From positions 80,371 through 127,177 of the forward strand of contig CAIPOI010000005.1 of NCBI GenBank assembly GCA_903866625.1: a DNA stretch of 46,807 bases, written 5' to 3'. How positions within the stretch are numbered: position 1 is the first letter of the stretch; every line of letters begins with the position of its first letter. The position numbers and the translations under genes are program-made. Below the pieces are notes generated by a model that did not search any database, was not told the origin of the DNA, and saw nothing but the letters and a program-made list of their open reading frames with translations. The stretch comes from an uncultured archaeon (GTDB lineage Archaea > Nanobdellota > Nanobdellia > Pacearchaeales > GW2011-AR1). Shown in pieces: positions 38,264 to 46,403 of this stretch.

Positions 38264-38301
38264 TTTTTTCTATTTTTCTCAATTTTTTAGTAACAAAAAA
38301 T

Positions 38302-38329
38302 TTAGAAATTAAAAAGATTTAATTTCTAA
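38302..38329. promoter_or_regulatory. 12-bp perfect inverted repeat upstream of ftsZ
   Basis: TTAGAAATTAAA-aaga-TTTAATTTCTAA. Confidence 0.4.
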
Positions 38330-38410
38330 CTCTCCAAAACCAAATTAAATATCATTCTTAAGTAATAAATTCAGTAAAAGATGGTTTTGAAGATTTTCAG
38401 AAAGATTTAT

Positions 38411-38482
38411 TAAGAGGCGAGCTCATATTTTTCTAGTTTATTGTGTGTTCTAGTTGGAAATATAAGCTCTTCTCGCCTCTTT
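38411..38482 (+). ncRNA. Candidate structured RNA / ftsZ leader element
   Basis: AAGAGGCGAG...CTCGCCTCTT outer helix plus GCTCATATTT/AAATATAAGC inner helix (one mismatch), 27-nt apical region. Confidence 0.35.
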
Positions 38483-38573
38483 AAATTAAAATAGTATGCT
38501 GGCGGAACTATTTAAACATTTCGTAGGTTCCAAAAGGCAAAAATAATGTAAGGAGGCTAAACAAAAAAGAAAA

Positions 38574-39656
38574 ATGGTACTTGAATTTGCAAAAGAAGCT
38601 ATTGAAAATGCTGATAAAAACAGTATTAACTTCGATGAATTGAAAGCTGGTAAGGCAAATATCAAAGTAGTTGGATGTGGTGGAGCAGGTTGCAATGCAA
38701 TAACTTGGTTGTTTAACAAAGGTATTAGCGGCGCGACTGTGTATGGTTTAAACACTGATGCATTGCACCTAAGCATTACAAAAGCTGATGATAAAATCCT
38801 TATTGGTAAAGAAATGACTCGAGGACTTGGTGCTGGCGGTCATCCTAATGTAGGACGTGAAGCAGCAAAAGAATCTATCTCTGAAATTAAAAAAGCAGTT
38901 GTAGGTTCTGATATGGTTTTCATATTAGCAGGTATGGGTGGAGGTACTGGAACAGGTTCTGCTCCGGTTGTTGCTCAAGCTGCAAGAGAAACAGGTGCAG
39001 TAACTATTGCTGTAGTTACTATGCCATTCGAATGCGAAAAAGCTAGAATTGAAAAAGCTGAATTTGGATTGCAAGAATTAAGAGATGTTGTTGATACAGT
39101 TATTGTAATTGATAATAATCGCTTAGTCGATATTGCAGGACAACTTCCTATTCAACAGGCTTTCGCAGTTGCTAATGAGTTAATCTCTACTATGATTAAG
39201 GGTATTGTTGAAACAATCACTCTTCCATCATTGATTAACCTAGACTATGCTGATGTTTCTTCAGTAATGAAGAAAGGACAGGTTGCTGTTATTGGTATTG
39301 GAGAATCTGACTCAAGCGATAGAGTTAATGAGGCTGTTAGACAGGCATTAACACATCCTTTGCTTGATGTCGATTACAGAGGCGCTAATGGTGCTTTGAT
39401 CCACATTACATGCGGACCAGACATGAAGCTTGAAGAATTCAGCCAAATTGGTAATCTTGTAGCAGAAAACCTTTCACAGGATGCTCAGGTTATTATTGGT
39501 GCTAGAATTAACAAGGACTTTGAAGGCAAGGTTAGAGTTATCACGATTATGACTGGAGTTAAATCTCCTTATGTTCTTGGAAAAGAACGTGAAGAAGAAA
39601 ATTACTCAAAGGTTTCTCGTGAGATGTCTGACTTAGGAATCGAAGTTTACAGATAA
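38574..39656 (+). CDS. ftsZ: Cell division protein FtsZ
   Basis: VVGCGGAGCNAITWLFNKGISGATVYGLNTDALHL; GMGGGTGTGSAPVVAQAARETGAVTIAVVTMPFECE; upstream AAGGAGG. Confidence 0.97.
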   Translation: MVLEFAKEAIENADKNSINFDELKAGKANIKVVGCGGAGCNAITWLFNKGISGATVYGLNTDALHLSITKADDKILIGKEMTRGLGAGGHPNVGREAAKESISEIKKAVVGSDMVFILAGMGGGTGTGSAPVVAQAARETGAVTIAVVTMPFECEKARIEKAEFGLQELRDVVDTVIVIDNNRLVDIAGQLPIQQAFAVANELISTMIKGIVETITLPSLINLDYADVSSVMKKGQVAVIGIGESDSSDRVNEAVRQALTHPLLDVDYRGANGALIHITCGPDMKLEEFSQIGNLVAENLSQDAQVIIGARINKDFEGKVRVITIMTGVKSPYVLGKEREEENYSKVSREMSDLGIEVYR

Positions 39657-39688
39657 TCAGCTTGATTATTTAATTTTATTTTAAACAA

Positions 39689-39727
39689 GCCGGCTCGGTA
39701 AAACGAGCCGGTTTCTTTTTCTATTTT
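39689..39727 (+). terminator. Bacterial-style intrinsic terminator after ftsZ
   Basis: CCGGCTCG-gtaaaa-CGAGCCGG followed by tttctttttctatttttt. Confidence 0.75.
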
Positions 39728-39735
39728 TTGATCTA

Positions 39736-40416
39736 GTGCATACGTGCAAAATGGAAACTAAAATATATTCTCCAAAAAAGAAGGAGCTATTAGCCCTCTT
39801 GACTCTTTGCTCTTGTCAAATATATCATCAATTACATTATTCTATCACTGTTAATAACTCTGAAATTTTAAGAGATTTTTCAAAAAAACCCTTGGTTTTA
39901 TTACCCAAACATCAAGCAATTACAGATTTGTTGTTAGAAGGTTATCTTGTTCTTAGAAATACTGGAAAATGTCCTTATGCACCAATGAAAGACAGTCTTC
40001 CTCAAATTTTAGAATACATCGGAGGAATTCCCATAAAAAGACTAAAAGATATTAAGAGTACAACTAATAGGGAAGAAAGAAAAAAATTAATTCAAGAGGC
40101 TCAAGAACAAAAAGAATTCTTAGAACAGGCTTATACTTTTCATTTATCAAGAAATGAACCTTTAATTGTTCATCCGGAAGGAGAGCGAAACTACCGAAGG
40201 GTTGGTAAGATTAATCCAAGTTCTTTAATTTTATTATTAAATGCACAAGAGAAACTTAGTGAACAAATAAACTTTGTTCCATTGGATATTTTTTATGAAG
40301 ACATAAAAAGATTTCGTTCAAAAATAGTCCTTAAATTTGGAAAACCAATTCAGACAAGTGATTTGAATGTTTTAGTAGAGCATATAATTCAAGAGGTTAG
40401 ATTGTTGGAGAGATAA
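39736..40416 (+). CDS. PlsC-like acyltransferase
   Basis: PKHQAITD (HX4D), IPIKRL, IVHPEGERNY. Confidence 0.78.
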   Translation: MHTCKMETKIYSPKKKELLALLTLCSCQIYHQLHYSITVNNSEILRDFSKKPLVLLPKHQAITDLLLEGYLVLRNTGKCPYAPMKDSLPQILEYIGGIPIKRLKDIKSTTNREERKKLIQEAQEQKEFLEQAYTFHLSRNEPLIVHPEGERNYRRVGKINPSSLILLLNAQEKLSEQINFVPLDIFYEDIKRFRSKIVLKFGKPIQTSDLNVLVEHIIQEVRLLER

Positions 40417-40468
40417 TATCTGCTTAGAAACTATAAATATTTAAAAACTATGAAATAGCTATTGAAGT

Positions 40469-40675
40469 ATGGTATGGGAAAATATTATCAAAATTAATGA
40501 TTCAATTTTTCCAGAATTAACTATGGGTAGTTTATCTGCGGGAGATTATCTAATGATTTATTCTGAGCCAGCTTCACCAGTGGATATTGCTTTAGCTAGA
40601 GGTAGAGAAACCTTTGGCCCGAAAAGAGGAAATAATTCTCATGGGAGATTTCCTTTAGGTTTGGGATTAGATTAA
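40469..40675 (+). CDS. Hypothetical small protein
   Basis: 68-aa ORF directly preceding the phosphatase-like ORF. Confidence 0.45.
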   Translation: MVWENIIKINDSIFPELTMGSLSAGDYLMIYSEPASPVDIALARGRETFGPKRGNNSHGRFPLGLGLD

Positions 40676-40678
40676 TTT

Positions 40679-41155
40679 ATGGATATTTTTGCTTTAAGTA
40701 GAAAAGAATCTGCAGAATTTATTCCAAAAAAGTTGACATATGCAATAAGAATTCGTGATGTTAATGATAACCAAGAGTTACCCCCTTTAATTTGTTCTCC
40801 CTTGTTTAAACATGTTGAAATTTACAGATTTGATGATCATGTTCCAGATTCTTATGGGCGGGGGCCACTTGAAGAAGGGCTTCCAGAAAAAATTATATCT
40901 GATTTTCAAAGATTTTCAAGAGATTGTGAATGTTTGATAACTCATTGTAATGAAGGAGAGTATAGAAGCACAGCAGTTGCTTTAGCATTGAATGATATTT
41001 TTGGTTTGGGATATAATCATTTTGATTTATGTGGTTTATTCCCCAATATTAATATTTATGTATTTAAGCAATTAATATTTAGCGCAGATAGAGCGAAACT
41101 TCTTGATGATAAGCTTAAACGTGGGTGCCTGGAACCTTTGTTTTTGGCTTCATAA
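40679..41155 (+). CDS. Putative cysteine-based (dual-specificity-like) phosphatase
   Basis: CX5R signature in LITHCNEGEYRSTAVALAL. Confidence 0.6.
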   Translation: MDIFALSRKESAEFIPKKLTYAIRIRDVNDNQELPPLICSPLFKHVEIYRFDDHVPDSYGRGPLEEGLPEKIISDFQRFSRDCECLITHCNEGEYRSTAVALALNDIFGLGYNHFDLCGLFPNINIYVFKQLIFSADRAKLLDDKLKRGCLEPLFLAS

Positions 41156-41681
41156 ACTTATTTTTCCATTCGTCAAAATAAAGAACCGTGTCTAAGTTTG
41201 GTTTTGATTTTTGCTTTTCTTTTATTGCTTCATAACCCACGGGGAGTATTGCTTCAACTTCAATACTTTCTGGTATTTTCAAAATAGATTTTACTGTTTC
41301 ATCACTAAAGGCCCCAACCCAACAACTTGATAAACCTAAATCAGTAATTTTTAGTAAAAAGTTTTCAATTGCTGCTCCAGCTTCTTGGCGTTGATACATC
41401 TCTCCCCTTTCATAATAACTTTTTTTTAAGAAACTTTTATCACTACATATAACTACTGCGAAATCTACATTTTCAAAGAAATCTTGAACTGCGGCTTCTG
41501 CAAGCTTTCTTATTTTTTCTTTATCTTGAATTAGAATATATCTTAAACATGGAGCATTTCCTGCAAGTGGTGCGTGATTGGCCGCATCGATAGCTTCTAT
41601 AATTTGCTGATAAACTGGTCTTTTAGAAGTTCTAAAGTTTCTTGCGGTGTGCCTCTCTTTTATGACTTTATCAAATTCCAT
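41115..41681 (-). CDS. Nitroreductase family protein
   Basis: VIKERHTARNFRTSKRPVYQQIIEAIDAANHAPLAGNAPCLRYILI...GAAIENFLLKITDLGLSSCWVGAF. Confidence 0.92.
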   Translation of the reverse strand: MEFDKVIKERHTARNFRTSKRPVYQQIIEAIDAANHAPLAGNAPCLRYILIQDKEKIRKLAEAAVQDFFENVDFAVVICSDKSFLKKSYYERGEMYQRQEAGAAIENFLLKITDLGLSSCWVGAFSDETVKSILKIPESIEVEAILPVGYEAIKEKQKSKPNLDTVLYFDEWKNKFMKPKTKVPGTHV

Positions 41682-41742
41682 GTTTTTATTAGGTTTAAGA
41701 GGTATAAAAAGATTGCTGAATAGTTCTTAAATTAAAACGAAT

Positions 41743-42066
41743 TTACATTAGAGTATATCTAAGTCTTTGTGTTAAAGAAAATCCTGCGGAACTGCAAGAA
41801 CTCCCCACATATCTCCCTTCAAGTCTCTTAATAACCTTTCTAACATATTCTGGCTCAAATAAGCAGGTTCTAGTTACATCTAAAAATGTGGAATCTCCAG
41901 ATTTTCTCAGTTGAAGTTTAATCTTTCCCCCAGGCATTAAAAATTGTTCTCTTTCACCTACTTTTGAATGCATAATTGATTCTGTTCGTAGTACTTCTAC
42001 AATTTGGTCGTATTTTCCTTTTATTCTTCCTTTATCTAGTTCATAGGAGCTTGATCTGATTTTCAT
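41743..42066 (-). CDS. Hypothetical protein
   Basis: 107-aa ORF; weak resemblance to CYTH-like fragments, not assigned. Confidence 0.45.
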   Translation of the reverse strand: MKIRSSSYELDKGRIKGKYDQIVEVLRTESIMHSKVGEREQFLMPGGKIKLQLRKSGDSTFLDVTRTCLFEPEYVRKVIKRLEGRYVGSSCSSAGFSLTQRLRYTLM

Positions 42067-42125
42067 ATTAAGTTATGCTAAAACTTATTTATAAGTATTG
42101 TTGAAATCTAAAATATATAAAAAAA

Positions 42126-42398
42126 CGTCTCCAAGAGGACTCGAACCTCTGACCCCATGATTACAACCTTTTCCAATTGCTTGGAGGGTAGGACTATACC
42201 ATTACCATAACCTTTGTTTTAGGTAGCGAGTCTCTAGTCTCTGCACCTTCCCGTTAGGGCTTGGCTCAGGATTGCCCACGTGGGGTTTCCCTGAATTTAC
42301 TCGCTGTTCATTCTCAAGTTTCCTTGAGAAGCTGCTATTTTGTTCATCTTACTGAACTTGTCAACAGTCATGTGCTCTACCAACTGAGCTATGGAGAC
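42126..42398 (-). tRNA. tRNA-Asn(GTT) interrupted by a 200-nt group I intron at 35/36
   Basis: Exons 42398-42364 and 42163-42126 give the same mature sequence as the tRNA-Asn at 32011-32097. Confidence 0.93.
42164..42363 (-). other. Group I self-splicing intron (IC3-like, no homing endonuclease ORF)
   Basis: P1 exon CUGU / IGS GCAG (u-G wobble); P2 TTCTCAAG-GAAA-CTTGAGAA; P/Q AATTCAGGGAAACC / GCAATCCTGAGCC; R/S GGTGCAGAGACTA / TATAGTCC; P9 TCCAA-GCAA-TTGGA; terminal G. Confidence 0.93.
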
Positions 42399-42420
42399 AT
42401 AATAACTTTAAATATGGGCG

Positions 42421-42430
42421 GTTTTAAAAG
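42421..42430 (-). promoter_or_regulatory. Putative TATA box for the group I-containing tRNA-Asn
   Basis: CTTTTAAAAC centred about 27 nt upstream of the tRNA 5' end. Confidence 0.4.
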
Positions 42431-42457
42431 CTTACGTTTTTTGCTTTTTTAGAATTC

Positions 42458-42940
42458 TTAATATTCTTCAGCTTTTTCTTTTTCTAGATAAGCATAAACA
42501 TTTGCATGTTTGCTGCCTGCAATTAAGTTTTTTAAAGCATATTCTGCTTTGGTTACCTGTTCTTCAATTCCGATAATTCCAACAAAGTTATCATGCAAAG
42601 CAAGACTGCAACCTGTAAGATATTCAAAATTATCCATTACTTTTCTTTCTCTGCCTATAACTCTTGCTCTAACCTGACTTAGATTCTTTCTCTTAGCTAT
42701 GTTCTTTATGTTTATCTTTTTGAATACAAATTCTTCATTTTTTAAATCTAAAGCCACTTGAATTGAAAATCCTAAATCCACTGCTTCTACAAAACTTAGA
42801 GCTATTAATTCTTTTTCAGGTTCTCCATCAATTATTAGAACTTTTGCTTCATTAGATAGTTTAATTTTAAAGGCGTTTTCTATTTCTCTTTTGTTATTCA
42901 GAATCTTTCTTATATTTTCTGTATAGATTTTTTCAGTCAT
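42458..42940 (-). CDS. KH-domain RNA-binding protein (Dim2/Pno1/Krr1-like)
   Basis: ARVIGRERKVMDNFEYLTGCSLALHDNFVGIIGIEEQVTKAEYALKNLIAGSKHANVYAYLE; start at MTEKIYTENIR. Confidence 0.85.
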   Translation of the reverse strand: MTEKIYTENIRKILNNKREIENAFKIKLSNEAKVLIIDGEPEKELIALSFVEAVDLGFSIQVALDLKNEEFVFKKINIKNIAKRKNLSQVRARVIGRERKVMDNFEYLTGCSLALHDNFVGIIGIEEQVTKAEYALKNLIAGSKHANVYAYLEKEKAEEY

Positions 42941-42992
42941 ACAAAGACCTCCAGCAGGTTTCTTGACATCCAGCAACCGTTCTTACCATGAT

Positions 42993-43361
42993 TTAGAACT
43001 CATTAGAGATTCCTTTTATGAATCCTCTTTTTTCTAACCACTGAACTGCAGCGGGAGTATATGAAAAAATTATATCTCCTTTTTTATCTCCTTCAAATTC
43101 CCATGGTTCGATTAAAACAATATTTCCAGGGCGTATCCACAAATCTCTCTTTAATCTTCCAGGAACTCTGCAATTTCTTTGTTTACCATCAAAACAGGAT
43201 ACAACCATTCTATTAGCTCCAACCCTTTGATCTACCTTACCTATAACTTCTCTGCCTCTTGGAGTTCTGACTCTGCCTAACTGTTGATTATTGTTTTCAG
43301 GATTTGTTTGAGCATTTCCATTATCTTGATTACTTTCTTGAAATTCAAAATTATCTGCCAT
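42993..43361 (-). CDS. Translation initiation factor aIF-1A
   Basis: RVRTPRGREVIGKVDQRVGANRMVVSCFDGKQRNCRVPGRLKRDLWIRPGNIVLIEPWEFEGDKKGDIIFSYT. Confidence 0.95.
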   Translation of the reverse strand: MADNFEFQESNQDNGNAQTNPENNNQQLGRVRTPRGREVIGKVDQRVGANRMVVSCFDGKQRNCRVPGRLKRDLWIRPGNIVLIEPWEFEGDKKGDIIFSYTPAAVQWLEKRGFIKGISNEF

Positions 43362-43446
43362 AAATAAATTAAAGAAGAGGTGTTTTTAAAGCTGATGATT
43401 AGTCTATTATCTAAATTCTTTTAAAGTTATAATTTCTTTATTAGAG

Positions 43447-44265
43447 ATGGTTAATGAACTTAGACAGAAGCTTCTTGTTTTTGGATTTTCTGAGCAAGTA
43501 TTAGACTGTTTATTAAATCGAGATTATAATCATCATTTAATCGCTCAGTTATATGGGCTTTTTACTAAAGAGAATTCTGGTTCTGAAGATCCTGGTTTGA
43601 TTGCGGTGGAAAGGATTCGTGAGTTGATTAGAATAAGATATGATGCTAATGACGTAGTCAAATTAATAAATCATGGTTTTGGCTTTTCTGAAATTATTCA
43701 ACTTTCACAAGGTTGTTTAGGTTCTTCACAGGTTTTAAATTTGATAGGTAATCTCAAAAAAGAAAAATCAGAAGTTTTTCTTTTATCTAAAATGGGATTA
43801 AGTATTCCTGAACTTACTGATTTAACTGTTTGGGGTCTGCCAGATTATCAAGTAACCTTTCTTAAGAATCTTGGTTTAAGTTCTGGAGATTTATTTGAAA
43901 TACGTAATAAGGGTTTTAAAGAATCTGAGCTAGAGGAGATTGCTAAATCAAAAGAACCTATTATTTTTTCCTTTTCAGGTAAGCAGAAATTCAAGGGAGT
44001 TTTAGTTAAAGGCGAAAAAGAAGATGAGATAGCCAATAAATATTATGAATTTGTATTTAGAACTAATAAGGGCACTTGGAATTGCCAAAATATTTGTGCT
44101 TTAGAATGGCCTATTAATCTTTCTTCTGGAAGAAAACGAGTTTATTTGTGTCATGGAAACTTTATTGTGGGAAATTATGCTTTGCCTAAAGAAATTTCTT
44201 TTTTAAAAGCAAGTGGAGATAAGGAAAAAGAGTTAGATGCTGTTTTGATTGCTCATAAGCTTTAG
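43447..44265 (+). CDS. Hypothetical protein with short helical repeats
   Basis: 272-aa ORF with repeating (MGLSIPELTDL.../LGLSSGDLFEI...) units. Confidence 0.5.
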   Translation: MVNELRQKLLVFGFSEQVLDCLLNRDYNHHLIAQLYGLFTKENSGSEDPGLIAVERIRELIRIRYDANDVVKLINHGFGFSEIIQLSQGCLGSSQVLNLIGNLKKEKSEVFLLSKMGLSIPELTDLTVWGLPDYQVTFLKNLGLSSGDLFEIRNKGFKESELEEIAKSKEPIIFSFSGKQKFKGVLVKGEKEDEIANKYYEFVFRTNKGTWNCQNICALEWPINLSSGRKRVYLCHGNFIVGNYALPKEISFLKASGDKEKELDAVLIAHKL

Positions 44266-44266
44266 T

Positions 44267-44563
44267 TTATAGTAATGCTAATGCGATGGGTATCCCTTTT
44301 ATTTGAGTTATACCTGATTTTTGAATTATTCCTGCTTTTAGAGCAATTGCTACAGATTTTTCACCAACAATATTAAAAGTAGAATCTTCTGCTGAATATT
44401 CTTCTATTATCTTTAGAACTTCTTCTTCGGTTTTTTCTTCTCCTCCAAAAAAGTTCTTTCCAATTATTATTTGCTTTTTTCCTTCTTCGAAAGTTTTCTC
44501 AAGAAGGTTAGAATCACATATCGCAACAGTTGTGCGATAGGTTTTATGAATTTTTACTAACAT
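44267..44563 (-). CDS. DUF424 family protein
   Basis: MLVKIHKTYRTTVAICDSNLLEKTFEEGKKQIIIGKNFFGGEEKTEEEVLKII. Confidence 0.85.
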   Translation of the reverse strand: MLVKIHKTYRTTVAICDSNLLEKTFEEGKKQIIIGKNFFGGEEKTEEEVLKIIEEYSAEDSTFNIVGEKSVAIALKAGIIQKSGITQIKGIPIALALL

Positions 44564-44620
44564 AATTATTAACTCTTTCTATCACTTAATTTACAAAACT
44601 AATAAAAATAAATTAAAGTA

Positions 44621-44767
44621 TTATTTTTTTCCCATCATGCGACAAACAGTTGTTCCACAAACAGCACATTTTCCTTTTGCCATGTTTGTTCCCTTTGCAG
44701 TCTGAGTCATTTTCTCATCCTTCATAGTAACTGTCTTCTTGCATTTAACACAATAAGCTTCTGTCAT
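44621..44767 (-). CDS. Small zinc-ribbon protein (DUF5679-like)
   Basis: MTEAYCVKCKKTVTMKDEKMTQTAKGTNMAKGKCAVCGTTVCRMMGKK; AGGAGG RBS upstream. Confidence 0.8.
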   Translation of the reverse strand: MTEAYCVKCKKTVTMKDEKMTQTAKGTNMAKGKCAVCGTTVCRMMGKK

Positions 44768-44884
44768 TTTTAACCTCCTTACTAATTTAGATAAATTGAC
44801 TGTTTTATAAACCTTTCTTATCACTATTCCATGGGGAGCAAGCTTTATATAGAACTTTTGTTTTTCTTTTGCAAGGAGGTTGTT

Positions 44885-45181
44885 ATGAAAACTTTAAAGA
44901 AAATTGGTGTTCTTTCTGCAGGATTTGCTTTAGCAATTGCTTATTTTGTTGCTGGTTTGTTATGGGGTCTTATGACTTACCTGCAAATTAAAGGAATGGA
45001 CGCAGCCACTATTGCTTCTGATGCTACACTATCTGCTGTTGCTAATGTTGGAGCTTGGATTATAGTTATTTCACCTATAGTTGGTGTTATAATGGGTCTT
45101 ATTGTAGGACTTATAGTTGCTTTAGTATATAACTACATTATTGTTAAAATAATGGGCGGAATAAAATTAGAATTAGTTTAA
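44885..45181 (+). CDS. Small membrane protein
   Basis: MKTLKKIGVLSAGFALAIAYFVAGLLWGL...; AAGGAGG just upstream of ATG. Confidence 0.65.
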   Translation: MKTLKKIGVLSAGFALAIAYFVAGLLWGLMTYLQIKGMDAATIASDATLSAVANVGAWIIVISPIVGVIMGLIVGLIVALVYNYIIVKIMGGIKLELV

Positions 45182-45190
45182 CTTTTCTTT

Positions 45191-45616
45191 TTATATTTTT
45201 ACTATTGATTTTTTAGCTCCGCAGGCTAAACAATGCAAAAACATTAGTCTATCTTCTCTTAGAATTTCAGTGTCGGGTTTCTTACACTCTTTACAAAGAA
45301 CATAAGTTTGAGCATATTGATTTATTTTTTCGTTAATTAAGCTACTTGAGATTTTTCGTGTTAGTATAAGTCTATCTCCCCTCATTGACCCTGGGGCTGC
45401 AAGTTCTTTTAACAAGAATTTTAAAACATGATCCAAGTCTCTTCTAAGATAGTTACATATTTGTTTAAAGTTAGTAATAATTGTTTTATTTCCTTCTATA
45501 TGTCCTTCTACTTTGGGAATTTCAAATCTATCAATCTTACTTTCTACAGGTTTGATAGTTTCATAAGCTTTATTGAGTAGCTTTTCATAATCTTCTTGGT
45601 TAGTTGTTTCTGTCAT
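45191..45616 (-). CDS. Translation initiation factor aIF-2 beta
   Basis: TIITNFKQICNYLRRDLDHVLKFLLKELAAPGSMRGDRLILTRK...YVLCKECKKPDTEI...HCLACGAKKSI. Confidence 0.94.
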   Translation of the reverse strand: MTETTNQEDYEKLLNKAYETIKPVESKIDRFEIPKVEGHIEGNKTIITNFKQICNYLRRDLDHVLKFLLKELAAPGSMRGDRLILTRKISSSLINEKINQYAQTYVLCKECKKPDTEILREDRLMFLHCLACGAKKSIVKI

Positions 45617-45660
45617 AAATATTAGAAATTAATGGGGTTTTTAAGGTTAGTTGTTCGAGC

Positions 45661-46350
45661 TTATCCTAGATATCTTACTCTGCCAGGTCTTGGCTCATAA
45701 ATCATTCCATCTTCAAGAAGTTTAACTATTTCTGCATTTATTAGTTCTGGACTCGCAGTTTTTATCTTTAGGATAATATCTTCTGTGCTTACTCCTTCAC
45801 TATTACCTGCCTTTATGATTTCTATAATTTCTTCACGAACATCTTTCTTTTGTCCAGGTATCATCTGGGTGGGTTTGGCTTGAATTTGTTTTATTCCTTT
45901 TTCTAATTCTAATTTTCTAACTAAAAGATATCGCGTATCTACTTTTTTCATAATTTCTGGATTTATGTATAGCTCTTGATTATAACTTCTTAAAACACCT
46001 ATTACTAAAATTGTATCTCCTTGAGAAAGTTCTTGATATTTTAATACGTCTTCTCCGAAGAATTTTGCTCTTATTTGGCCCGAAGCATCATCAATTGTTA
46101 GTGTACCGTATTTTTTATCACCCTCCGAACTATATTTATCTACAATGTTTGCTATAATGTTTACTCTAACAATTTTTTTATCTCCTAACTCTAAAAATCT
46201 GAATCTTTCTTTAGGGGCGGTAGTATTAAAGGTTTCACCATTTCCCTCTGGTTTTTCTATTATCGGTACATCTTCGATTATAGGAGTTCCTATAAGTAAA
46301 TCTCCTATTCTTATTTTATAAGCAGTTTCTCTTTTTTTGAAATCTGGCAT
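45661..46350 (-). CDS. OB-fold ssDNA-binding protein (RPA32-like) with C-terminal winged helix
   Basis: VNIIANIVDKYSSEGDKKYGTLTIDDASGQIRAKFFGEDVLKYQELSQGDTILVIGVLR; C-terminal wHTH. Confidence 0.82.
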   Translation of the reverse strand: MPDFKKRETAYKIRIGDLLIGTPIIEDVPIIEKPEGNGETFNTTAPKERFRFLELGDKKIVRVNIIANIVDKYSSEGDKKYGTLTIDDASGQIRAKFFGEDVLKYQELSQGDTILVIGVLRSYNQELYINPEIMKKVDTRYLLVRKLELEKGIKQIQAKPTQMIPGQKKDVREEIIEIIKAGNSEGVSTEDIILKIKTASPELINAEIVKLLEDGMIYEPRPGRVRYLG

Positions 46351-46403
46351 GTTAGTTTCAATAATAATTAGTTTTTAAAGATTGTTGAAGTTAAGAAGCG
46401 ATT

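Noticed and set aside
42261-42452. 63-aa plus-strand ORF
   Set aside because: Lies across the group I intron and tRNA-Asn exon on the opposite strand; product of RNA gene sequence
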